A DNA stretch of 64,000 nucleotides. Origin: Gracilariopsis chorda. Taxonomy: Eukaryota > Rhodophyta > Florideophyceae > Gracilariales > Gracilariaceae. The position numbers were made by a program, and so were the translations under genes. This document shows, in pieces, positions 1 to 8,707 of the stretch (the stretch's first letter is position 1; the number at the start of each line of letters is the position of its first letter). The stretch lies in the NCBI GenBank assembly GCA_003194525.1, contig NBIV01000004.1:124001-188000 (forward strand), given 5' to 3'. Under the pieces are notes generated by a model. That model did not search any database and was not told where the DNA came from. It saw only the letters and a program-made list of their open reading frames with translations.

Positions 1-1
1 C

Positions 2-769
2 GGAAAAGTCACCGTGTCGCTCAAGGACGGCAAGCACATGCAGCACCGCGGCATTAAAATCGACTTTGTGGGAACCATAGAAATGGTCTATGATCGCGAA
101 AACTCGCAGCAGTTCACCTCGTTGGAACGTCTGTTGGAGGACCCTGGAACGCTCACCGCCACCAAAACGTACCGCTTCGAATTCACAAACGTGGAAAAGA
201 GCTACGATACGTACTCGGGAATCAACGTCAAACTGCGCTATTTTCTGCGCGTTTCCATTGTGCGCTCGCAGTATACGCAGGATATCTGCAAGCAGGTCGA
301 TATCGCCGTGCAGCATCTGGTTGACAAACCGTTGTCAAACCAGGAAATTCGAATGGAAGTGGGTATTGAAGATTCTTTACATATTGAATTTGTGTACCAT
401 AATAGCAAGTTTCATCTCACCGATGTGGTCATTGGCAGAATATACTTCATGTTAGTGCGAATTAACCTCAAGCGAATGGAACTGGAGATTCGCAAACGGG
501 AAAGTGCGGGAACTGGTGCAAATGTGTACAATGAAACTGAAACTGTCATGAAGTTTGAAGTCATGGATGGCGCGCCTGTCAGAGGGGAAGTCATTCCTGT
601 ACGCATGTTTCTTGGTGCATGTCGAGCGCTCACTCCATCATATAGATCTGTGAATAACAAGTTTTCTGTCAAGTACTATCTCAATCTTGTTCTGGTCGAT
701 GAAACCGATCGTCGCTATTTCAAGCAATCTGAGATCACAATATGGAGAAAGTCGTACCAAACTGTATAA
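2..769 (+). CDS. VPS26: VPS26 retromer subunit, 5'-truncated by window edge
   Basis: VPS26 is the arrestin-fold subunit of the retromer cargo-recognition trimer (VPS26-VPS29-VPS35), which retrieves receptors from endosomes to the Golgi. The frame is open from base 2 and reads GKVTVSLKDGKHMQHRGIKI, an internal VPS26 segment, so the true start lies left of the window. Family hallmarks are the stretches GIKIDFVGTIE, YSGINVKLRYFLRVS, GIEDSLHIEFVYHNSKFHL and, near the end, RRYFKQSEITIWRK. The stop is TAA at 767-769, after about 255 visible residues. Only the beginning of the N-terminal arrestin lobe is missing. The next gene lies convergently on the other strand about 570 bp away. Confidence 0.93.
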   Translation, partial: GKVTVSLKDGKHMQHRGIKIDFVGTIEMVYDRENSQQFTSLERLLEDPGTLTATKTYRFEFTNVEKSYDTYSGINVKLRYFLRVSIVRSQYTQDICKQVDIAVQHLVDKPLSNQEIRMEVGIEDSLHIEFVYHNSKFHLTDVVIGRIYFMLVRINLKRMELEIRKRESAGTGANVYNETETVMKFEVMDGAPVRGEVIPVRMFLGACRALTPSYRSVNNKFSVKYYLNLVLVDETDRRYFKQSEITIWRKSYQTV

Positions 770-1340
770 AGCTTTCTTTTTTTTCTGACAAAGCACTTGG
801 AGACGAATCCGGAACAAGTGTGCCGATTGCCACTTTGGTTTCGCGGCAACATACACCACGGGGATAACATAACGGAAGCAGGTGATACACCAGCGAGCGC
901 TCGAAATTTTGTGGCCAGCGCTGCCCTGGCAAATGGCTATGCGACTTGCTTGAGAGTATGTCGGGCCTTGTGCAAAGGGTATTTGAGATAGTATGGAAGA
1001 CTGCATACGAAGGCAACTCTTTATTTCCCTGAGCCAATTTGTAGTCGGCGGGTGAGAGGGTTATGTTTACACAAAGTGAGGTTTTGTACAAGATGGATTT
1101 TTCAGTCGGGGATAAACAGCACACGCACTGGAAAGCATGTGAAGCTGGCTATCTCCGGCCATTTTTTGGTGAATCTAACCAGCTGGGGCTGTATGGCTGT
1201 TTGATGAACATGGCAGCCAGTGTGCTTCTCTCACTGAAGCAATGTGACGCAAGCAGCAATGGGTTGATTGATGCAGGAGCAAGGGTAACAAATGGCAGGA
1301 TGGTTGGCGTAGATAGGTGCACGGCGACGTATACGTCGTA
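770..1340. other. Intergenic, between convergent stops
   Basis: This interval separates the stop codons of VPS26 (+) and the membrane protein (-). It should hold both 3' UTRs and poly(A) sites. A T-rich run follows the VPS26 stop at about 775-785. No convincing coding frame or RNA gene is visible. Confidence 0.5.
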
Positions 1341-2096
1341 TTACTGGGCGGTATCGGTGTGGTTGGGATGTGCGTCGTTGGGCTCATTTTGGCTGAAACC
1401 CAGTGCTCCAGACATAAGCTTGCGCACGCGCTGGCGCTTCTCATCAGACAACACAGGCCCGTCTTGTTTGATTCGCTGCACGCGCTGTCTGATACGCTCG
1501 CCAACAGACGCATCCATAGCAACTGCAAATTGCGTCGTTCGCGCCTTGATGGCATCAATAATGGCAGGATTAAAGTAAACGGCAAGCACTGCCGCCAAAC
1601 CGACCGAGGCGACGATGGAGGTTGCTATACTTAAAGACGCCATGCCCAACATAGCCCCCTCCCCGTACTTTTCGCTTCCTGGTAAAGGACGTTGCGGAGT
1701 TGGTGTAGCAGTGCTTATATCTGCCAGTACGTTTAGCTTGCCGCTTCCCAAAACGCGCATCACGGAAGGGTCGAGCGTGTTTGCGGCAGCTGGATGGTGA
1801 GCTGCGAACGCGGTTGATTGAGAGCGCTGCACGCGGCGAGCAAGCTGCGAGGAGGATGACACTCGCAGTGGGGCATGTTTGTGGGATTGTTTGACTAACT
1901 GCGAGTAGGCGGATTGGGCAGATATGGAGGAGAGGGTATCGACGGTTGGAAGCGGTTTGTTGCGGGTGCTTCTGAGGGTTTGGATCTCGGTTTTGGAGAG
2001 GGAGGTGCGAATGTTGGCGGCTTGGAGCGACTGCTGGTCCTTGAAAAAGGAACCTTCCGAGGCTCTGGCCAAACGTGACAGGTTGAGCCCCCTCAT
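1341..2096 (-). CDS. Hypothetical single-span membrane protein
   Basis: I do not recognise this 251-residue protein. The start is a true ATG (CAT at 2094-2096) and the stop is TAA. The N terminus (MRGLNLSRLARASEGSFF) is basic and lacks acidic residues early on, as in organelle presequences. Residues 20-145 are Ser/Ala/Arg-rich with no clear domain. One hydrophobic segment, at about residues 149-174 (AMLGMASLSIATSIVASVGL onward), is a good transmembrane helix. It is followed by an amphipathic, charged tail rich in Arg/Gln/Asp. The layout fits an inner-membrane organellar protein with its C terminus in one compartment, but that is inference. Other ORFs over this region on the plus strand look like shadows. 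Confidence 0.6.
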   Translation of the reverse strand: MRGLNLSRLARASEGSFFKDQQSLQAANIRTSLSKTEIQTLRSTRNKPLPTVDTLSSISAQSAYSQLVKQSHKHAPLRVSSSSQLARRVQRSQSTAFAAHHPAAANTLDPSVMRVLGSGKLNVLADISTATPTPQRPLPGSEKYGEGAMLGMASLSIATSIVASVGLAAVLAVYFNPAIIDAIKARTTQFAVAMDASVGERIRQRVQRIKQDGPVLSDEKRQRVRKLMSGALGFSQNEPNDAHPNHTDTAQ

Positions 2097-2870
2097 GGCG
2101 AACGGTCAGCTGGGCGGGCGGCGGTGGCGGGTGGGGCGGGCAACTGGCGCGCTTGCGGCGGAATGAGAGCAAGTGTACCAGTGCTCTATGTTATACCAGT
2201 GCTCTATGTTATAGACACTTGTTTTGAAAATAACGTTCAATTTAGCATCCCAAAGAATGTGCAAGTCTACCAGTCGAGTGCGATATGCTTCACTACGAGT
2301 ATCTACGAGCCGTTTGCAATACACGAGGTTGATGGAGTCATTTTGACGCAAGATTTCTCAAGTTGTGAACAGAAAGAGGTTGTAGCAGAAATATACAAGC
2401 AGTGCTCTGATGGGTCAATGAAGTGCTCAAAACCCATTTGTATATTTTCCTCGTATTGAAATGAAAAAAGAAATCACAAATGGCAATAAGAACGCTGGTA
2501 GCGATGCCAAAATCGGCTAGCGCGCGATATTTTAACATTTTAGATGCTGCCGAAGAACGGCGCGCTGGCGGGGCGGCATGTGTGGCACCACGTGGCCACG
2601 TGGCAGCGCGCGGGGCGGCATCATTTGAAATCGGTGCACGTACAACGGCCACATTTGAACTGGCGAATCACAGCGCGCCCCGCCGCGCTGCGCTGTGTAC
2701 GTCGCGTCGGGCAGCGTGCACGCGCATCATTTTGCAGCAGCGCGCCCGCCCAAAAGCGCACCACGCACGCCCACCGCGTCTGCAACTAAACAAGCAACAC
2801 GCGCGCCACCTCAGCACAACCACACCTCCGTTACCGAGATATGGACTGACTCGCGTTGCCTGTAGACACA
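2097..2870. other. Divergent intergenic/promoter region
   Basis: This interval lies between the divergent starts of the membrane protein (-) and the HOOK-domain gene (+), so it should contain both promoters. It holds an 18-bp direct tandem repeat at 2178-2213 and a GC-rich stretch at about 2560-2800. No TATA box could be assigned confidently. Confidence 0.4.
2178..2213. repeat. 18-bp perfect tandem repeat, two copies
   Basis: The unit CCAGTGCTCTATGTTATA occurs twice without a gap, at 2178-2195 and 2196-2213. It lies about 80 bp upstream of the start codon of the minus-strand membrane protein. It could be a duplicated promoter element or simple slippage. Confidence 0.85.
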
Positions 2871-4094
2871 ATGCATGTTCCGTCCGTTCGAACGCACACG
2901 CCGCGTAATAAACGCGCCGCCCCGAAGGGCACGCCGCGCTCCACGCCGCGCTCCACGCCGCGCTCCACGCCGCGAGGAACGCCGCTTAACACCCCGCCGC
3001 AGCCCGAGCAACGCGATAGCGACGGCCCTCTTAGCGCCCGAACAATGTCTAGTATTCGATGCCCGACCCGATTGGATTTCATGAACGCGGTCAAGTGCGA
3101 TGATGTGCGTGAATTGCACCGCTCGCGTTTGGGACGGCCGTCGTCCGCCTTACGGGGCGCTGCACGCGCCTCACCGAGAAATGCCATGTTCAGTATGCGA
3201 ATGTCGAGGGTCACCAATGACGGAAGCGACAGTGATGAAGAGGGGGTACCGGCGTATCTGAATTGCACCATCTTGGATGCCATGGACCGACTTGAGGAAT
3301 GTGCCGAATTGAAAGCGATTGTGTACTGGCTGGATGACCTCAGAAAACGGCATCATAAACGAATGCGAATCATTGATAAGGATCTGTCCAACGGCGTGGC
3401 GTTGTTAGATGCCATGTACATCATTGACAGCACTTTGTTCAACACGCAGACGCGAAGGGCGAATTGCTTCCTACCGCAGCTCAGTGGGGAGGACTGTTAT
3501 GTGGAGCGAGATCTTGACGAACATGGACATGCGGCCAGTCGTAATATTCAAATGGTGCGACATGTGCTGGGCAGGTATCCGTGGAGAGAAGAGTGTGCAG
3601 ATGATGCTACAATACAGGTGCCAAACTTTGAACACATTGATGAGTGGGACTTGGCCAACTTTGTTCTACTTGCGGCTGTGACGTGCGAGCGATGTGACGA
3701 GCTGGTCGGACAGATGCTGAGTTTTGATGAGTGGGTGCAACAGCGATTGTCGGACGTGGTTGCAAGGGGTATGGAAACGCTGGGGCTGGAACGGCCCGCG
3801 GTGAACGATGAGGCGGACGCGGGCGGCGGCGCCAAGTTGGAGGGTGAACTGGCGGAGGAACGACGGAAACGACAGGAGTGTGAAGCGCAGATCGAGGCGT
3901 TGACGGAGGCTTTGGAGGGATGGCGATGCACGTGTCAGGGGTTGGAGGAGGAAGTTGTGGCCACTCGCGCCAGGTTGGACGACGCCAAGGCCGAAATCCG
4001 ACGGCTTCGCGCAACTGGCCGGAGCGTTCTGAGGGACTGCGAAGGGCGCAAACGGGACTCGTATAATCGGTTCCGGGGCGGTGTTCGAAGGTAG
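2871..4094 (+). CDS. HOOK-domain (CH-like) coiled-coil protein
   Basis: The 407-residue protein starts at ATG 2871 (MHVPSVRTHTPRNK); an upstream in-frame TTG is not a likely start. Residues 20-42 are Ser/Thr-Pro-Arg repeats (TPRSTPRSTPRSTPRGTP) encoded by a 12-bp tandem repeat. Residues about 145-310 match the layout of the HOOK N-terminal calponin-homology-like domain. Visible landmarks are YWLDDL, DLSNGVALLDAMYIIDSTLF, and the late helix DLANFVLLAAVTCERCDELV followed by MLSFDEWVQQRLSDVV. Residues about 325-395 form a charged heptad coiled coil (KLEGELAEERRKRQECEAQI onward). Known HOOK proteins are cytoplasmic adaptors for dynein and endosomal or microtubule cargo. This one is shorter than animal HOOKs. 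The TPR repeats could be CDK/MAPK sites or bind microtubules; that is inference. Confidence 0.7.
   Translation: MHVPSVRTHTPRNKRAAPKGTPRSTPRSTPRSTPRGTPLNTPPQPEQRDSDGPLSARTMSSIRCPTRLDFMNAVKCDDVRELHRSRLGRPSSALRGAARASPRNAMFSMRMSRVTNDGSDSDEEGVPAYLNCTILDAMDRLEECAELKAIVYWLDDLRKRHHKRMRIIDKDLSNGVALLDAMYIIDSTLFNTQTRRANCFLPQLSGEDCYVERDLDEHGHAASRNIQMVRHVLGRYPWREECADDATIQVPNFEHIDEWDLANFVLLAAVTCERCDELVGQMLSFDEWVQQRLSDVVARGMETLGLERPAVNDEADAGGGAKLEGELAEERRKRQECEAQIEALTEALEGWRCTCQGLEEEVVATRARLDDAKAEIRRLRATGRSVLRDCEGRKRDSYNRFRGGVRR
2931..2978 (+). repeat. 12-bp tandem repeat inside the HOOK-domain gene
   Basis: The unit ACGCCGCGCTCC is repeated three times and followed by a diverged fourth unit (ACGCCGCGAGGA). 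It encodes the Thr-Pro-Arg-Ser repeats near the N terminus. The period is a multiple of three, so copy-number change keeps the frame. Confidence 0.85.
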
Positions 4095-5461
4095 TGTTTG
4101 TATGCTTGCTTTTATTTTTGGGTAGTCGGGGGGGGGGAGGGGTAGGGGTGTTTTAACTAAAGGGGGGGGGGGGGGGGACAACGGTGAAGGGGTATGATTT
4201 TTGAGAAGCGCTGTGTAGTGCATTGGCGTTTTGCGTGTATCTACAGAGGTAGGAGAAGGTGCTTGTTTTGCGAGCAGTAGTAACTGGTAAGGTTGGTGCA
4301 TGTGCTGGTGACTTGCGGAGGCAGCGCGAGCTGGACGCGCAACGGTGGGTTTTATGGGCCAAGCGTCTCATCAGCGCGTCGCTACAAGACGCGCCGACTC
4401 GCCCGTCACACGTGTTGAGTTTTCACGCGCGTGACGTAGCATCTATCACATCACGCGATCATCACCGGCCGCAGTCGGTGGCAACTATCCGTGCTGGAAA
4501 GGACTTTACATATGTGTTTAGCTTGCCGTGTATTGGAGATACTGCATGGCTGCTGTTCGTGTGTTTGATGTGTATGTCAATGGTGCTCTCTAGAGTTGTC
4601 AAAGTTTGATGTGTGGTCCGAGTCGGGAGGCTGTTATAAGGGACCCGTCTCCACTTCTCGAACGGCGGAAACGGTCACACTGTTTGTTTGCCCTGGAAGC
4701 GTTACCCTTGTAACGTGGAATGTGTGGATGTCGTGCCCCGTTCCAACCAACGAACAGGGGGGGGGGGGGGGGGGAGTGCACGGAATAGTGCCACCCCTAC
4801 GCCAAATGGTCACACCGCGCACTATACCAAGTCCGGCCTTAATCAACAGCAATATGACGCGTTTCGTCGCTGACACTTGTAGTCTAGCTAGTCTAGCCGT
4901 TTTCGAATCCGTTTACATCGTTCACGTACCATCACGGGTTGATACTTTACGAAAAAAGGGTCCACAACCAGCGACAGAGATCATCGCAGAATGGCAACCG
5001 CAAAGTCTCCCCTGTAGGTGTGCCACGTGCTGCGGGGTGCCATTACTTCCGAGGGAGGTACTGCTCAAAGTGGCACTATTGCGATCAGCCACGCCCCCCC
5101 CCCTCTTGTACATTCGTCGGAACGGCGCACTACAAAGGTACACGTACTATATCCACACATTCCCTGTTGCGAATTACGCAACCCCCCATGCACGGCGCCC
5201 TCGCAGTGCGCGCGTTGCGCCATGGCTACAGCGCCCCTCCCCCCCGCTGTAAGGGCGGCCCGAGTTTCACCTTGCTTTTAACCATGTCCGCCCCCCGTGC
5301 ACAGCCTCCGTTCTGTTTCCCGCTTCGCCTCTCTCCACCTCGTTCACCTTCTTACTCCCATCAACCCCCACGCACACACACACACACACACAGACAACCC
5401 ATTCCGCCCTCTTCGCTTCGTTCTGTTCTGAGCTCGTAGTCTCAACTCTTCTTTTGTCGTC
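4095..5461. promoter_or_regulatory. Intergenic region upstream of actin, with poly(G) runs
   Basis: This 1.37-kb stretch has no convincing gene. It contains long G homopolymers (about 4126-4137, 4164-4177 and 4757-4774), a CACGTG box at about 4411, and a C-run near 5094. Close to the actin start it becomes a C/T-rich leader with a CA dinucleotide run at about 5374-5390. It presumably includes the HOOK-gene 3' UTR and the actin promoter. Confidence 0.5.
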
Positions 5462-6674
5462 ATGTCTCAGCAAGCTGTCGTTATTGACAACGGCTCCGGC
5501 CGTTGCAAGGCCGGAATGGCCGGTGAGGACGCCCCCAAAGTTGTTTTCCCAGCTGTTATTGGAAAGCCCAAGCAGAAGGTATGCATCCACACCCATCCAC
5601 CCTACAACCCCCCGCTTTCACTCGCGCTCTCACCCACGCTGCAACCACTAACACGCCTCGCTTTCACAGGGCATCATGGTTGGAACAGGCCAGAAGGACG
5701 AGTATGTCGGTGACGCCGCTATGGCTCGTCGAGGTATTCTCGTCATCAAATACCCCTTGGAACACGGAATCGTCACCAGCTGGGACGACATGGAAAAGAT
5801 CTGGCACCACTGCTTCTTCAGTGAACTGCGAGTCGATCCGCAGGAACACCCAGTTCTGGCCACCGAGGCGCCTCTCAACCCCAAGAACAACCGCGAAAGA
5901 ATGACCCAAATCATGTTTGAGAACTTTTCCATCCCAGCCTTCTACGTCAACATTCAGGCCGTGCTGTCGTTGTACGCCTCTGGAAGAACTTCAGGTATCG
6001 TCGTTGATTCTGGTGATGGTGTCACCCATACTGTGCCTATCTTTGAAGGATACTCACTGCCACATGCCGTCAATCGTATCGATCTGGCTGGCAGGGATCT
6101 TACTGCGTGGCTGGCCAAGTTGTTGATTCAACGAGGCTACTCGTTTACCACTTCTGCTGAACTGGAGATCGTGCGTGACATTAAGCAGAGCTTGTGCTTC
6201 GTGGCTGAGGAGTTTGAAAGGGAGAAGGCGAACGCTGACAGCAATGTGGCGCTTGAGAAGGAATACGAATTACCTGATGGCCAAGTTATCACAGTGGCAA
6301 CGGAACGTTTCGAATGTCCGGAAGCGTTGTTCAAGCCAGAGTTGGTCGGAATGGAAGCAGATGGAATACACAACACAACGTTTAACTCTATCAAGACCGC
6401 CGACATTGACATCAGGAGGGACTTGTACCACAACATTGTCATGTCGGGTGGGAGTACCATGTTCCCTGGCATCGCGGCAAGGGTGCAGAAGGAAATGGAC
6501 CTCCTTGCTCCCACTTCGATGAAGGTCAAGGTTATTGCACCACCTGAGCGTCAGTACTCGGTTTGGATTGGAGGTTCTATTCTGGCTTCGTTGTCTACCT
6601 TCCAACAGATGTGGATTTCTAAGAAGGAATATGAAGAAATAGGTCCTAGTATTGTTCATAGGAAGTGCTTTTAG
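5462..6674 (+). CDS. ACT: Actin, two exons (5462-5578, 5670-6674)
   Basis: Conventional actin, 373 residues after splicing, forms cytoplasmic microfilaments with ATP hydrolysis. Exon 1 encodes [20 protein letters not shown] to KPKQK (39 codons). Exon 2 resumes in frame with [20 protein letters not shown]. Phosphate- and nucleotide-binding loops DNGSG and [11 protein letters not shown] are intact. So are [23 protein letters not shown] and [10 protein letters not shown], and the C terminus [10 protein letters not shown] is the canonical actin ending. The protein is rather divergent (for example [47 protein letters not shown]), but length and ending argue for actin rather than an actin-related protein. 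A T-rich run follows the stop, and AATAAA lies at 6807-6812. Confidence 0.95.
5579..5669 (+). other. Actin intron, 91 bp, phase 0
   Basis: The donor is GTATGC at 5579 and the acceptor is TTTCACAG ending at 5669. A strong branch-site candidate, CACTAAC, lies at 5646-5652, with its adenine 18 nt before the AG. Removing it joins KPKQK to GIMVGTGQK, which matches actin. Confidence 0.93.
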
Positions 6675-7817
6675 ATTCCCTTTTTTTTTTTTTTCTCTCT
6701 GCCATGTGGCTTGGTATGGCTGCAGTGGTGTGCGTATCTTTTGGTGTTAGCGAAAGGTAGAAGAGCGATGGGTACCCCATTTTCGTATCAGATGGCGGTG
6801 AACTTCAATAAATAGCGGGTTGCGTTGCGAAAGCCAACTTGTGCGCGAGTGTGCTTCTATGGATAGAATAGTGTGTATGTGGCATGTCGCTAGTAGTAGT
6901 AAGCTGTGGCCTTCTTTGTGTGTGCACGCACGTGATTCTGTGGCGGCTTTTGATGGCATTTTGCACAATCGTTGAGCGGCTATGGGATAGAAAATGTGCA
7001 CTAGCTAGTACGGTATGTGGCTTGACACTGGACTAATGCCCTGTGTGTGCCTGGAACGAAGCAAGACGCGTATATTATTATGGCTCGTTAACTCCGAGCT
7101 GAGAGCAAGACAAAGAGGTCAACGTTGACCTCGTAGCCTACTTTGGCCTGGCTTCAACCTCGTGCGCGCCGTTCCTGCGTGGCTCTGTGTGGTGAACGTA
7201 ACTTTGGTGCAGTACTGAGTAGAATGAGTAGCGCAACGAACCACGTGACGTTACGCGCGAGACACGTGCCACGTGGATGGTAATGTCACGACCGAAATAT
7301 GAACGGTGCAATAGGCGGGCGCATTGCTGTGGAGAGCATGACGTCACGTTGCCCGCCAGCTCTTTGCTGGTTAGAGGCTACTGAATGCGCTACTACTGTA
7401 ACTCGGGGGGTTAGTTACGCAGGTAGCCCGGCTTGCGGAGCTGACTGCCAGACATGTGATCCAGCCGCCAAGCGCAGCGCTACACGTCGCAACCAACAGT
7501 TGGTAACCCTCACCCACTCCAAATTTGTGAGTCGTGCGACCGCCACCGCACGAGAAGCCGCGGCACACCTTTTTGCACCGAATGTACCAACGGTACCTTT
7601 GTACCAACGGCATCTACAAGAAGGCTAGAGCGTTGGAACGCTATCCTTACCTACAGAGAGTAGCGATCGCTACCTTTTTCCTTGCACTGCCGCACGCTAC
7701 AGCTTGCCTCTTCACTCCGCCCTCTTCTTGGCCTCCGCTCACTGCTTTATAGATTTTCATGTGCGTTGAAGCCTCCGAACACAGCTGTATCCCACTCGTT
7801 CAAAATCGTCTCATGGA
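6675..7817. other. Intergenic between actin and DUF1746-like gene
   Basis: The left part holds the actin 3' UTR with AATAAA at 6807-6812. The right part is the presumed promoter and leader of the next gene. At 7585-7609 lies a 25-bp sequence containing GGTACCTTTGTACC, nearly identical to one at 10012-10036. No coding frame here is convincing. Confidence 0.45.
6807..6812 (+). terminator. Poly(A) signal of actin
   Basis: AATAAA 133 nt after the actin stop codon. Confidence 0.5.
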
Positions 7818-8707
7818 ATGGGTCCAGACCCGCCTTTAAGCGCCGCCGCCGCCCCAAATGTCCCCATCGACATCGACAGTCTGCACGATCGGCTCCTTCC
7901 ACAATCCCTCCATCCAAACCCACACACTCCCCCCACTCCATCACAGACAACTTCGCCGTCCCTGACTGATCACGTCACCTCCACGCTACGTCAGCGCACA
8001 GCCACACTTGTACGTCTTTCCCATCCGTGTTCACTTGCTTCGCTCGTCCATTTCTCGCGTACGAAAAACAACCACAACAACAACCTTTCTCACGCACACC
8101 CCTGTCTGCGCTCTTTTTTCTTCAACTGCAGAGAACGCTCAAAGTTCGCGCTGAATTCGAGTACACCTTGCTTCTTGTGCTGGCAATTCATGTCGTTTAT
8201 ATGTACTATCTGGATCACACTCTTCTGGTTTTTCTTATCAGGGCTTCCCAACTCATCCGAGTAAGTTCAGTCATATATCTACTACTACTGTTCAGCAGTC
8301 GTTCTTGGTTTCAGCCTTCTCTCTAACCCCGCTGGTAGCTTCTTTACTTCCCTTTCGAGAATCAAGCCAATCAGCGAGGAACCGCCGTTCTTCTTTTGTT
8401 AAGCAATCTTCCCGTACTCGCCATTCACAAAATGATCTTCATGAGCTCGCAACGAAAGCACTTTGGCCAAATGCTCTTCATCAACTTCATCGGACCAGAG
8501 CCCAAGAGCCTAGCGAAGACCCTTTACATTGACGTTGTCACAATCATATTACAGACCCTTCTTCTACAGTGCAAGTGGAACGTCCTGTCTTTCCGCATTC
8601 TATCCGCTCTGCCAGTCCCCGCTTCCGAGCCCCTAGTACCCGTACTACAGGATCCCCAAATTGATAACGCGCAACATCACGAATCGCCCAGCGCCGATAT
8701 CACATAA
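7818..8707 (+). CDS. DUF1746-like membrane protein, three exons (7818-8009, 8132-8260, 8339-8707)
   Basis: This is a spliced gene that a single-ORF search would miss. Exon 1 starts at ATG 7818 (MGPDPPLSAAAAPNV) and ends QRTATL before GTACGT. Exon 2 follows CTGCAG and reads RTLKVRAEFEYTLLLVLAIH to ASQLIR, ending before GTAAGT. Exon 3 follows GGTAG and reads LLYFPFENQANQRGTAVLLL to ADIT. All introns are phase 0, giving about 229 residues. Hydrophobic helices and the segment GQMLFINFIGPEPKSLAKTL followed by YIDVVTIILQTLLLQ resemble the DUF1746 family (Pfam PF08508). That family is known mainly from fungi and linked there, as I recall, to a subunit of the Golgi/ER Dsc ubiquitin ligase. The stop overlaps the stop of the convergent mTERF gene. 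Confidence 0.65.
8010..8131 (+). other. Intron 1 of DUF1746-like gene
   Basis: Donor GTACGT, pyrimidine tract CTCTTTTTTCTTC, acceptor CTGCAG. It is 122 bp and phase 0. Splicing joins TATL to RTLKVRAEF. Confidence 0.7.
8261..8338 (+). other. Intron 2 of DUF1746-like gene
   Basis: Donor GTAAGT at 8261, branch-site candidate CTCTAAC at about 8321-8327, acceptor TGGTAG ending at 8338. It is 78 bp and phase 0. The in-frame TAG at the intron end is the acceptor itself. Confidence 0.7.

Noticed and set aside
5094-5440. CA-repeat and C-rich run upstream of actin as a possible small ORF
   Set aside because: Low-complexity leader; the translation is repeats of His/Thr/Pro.
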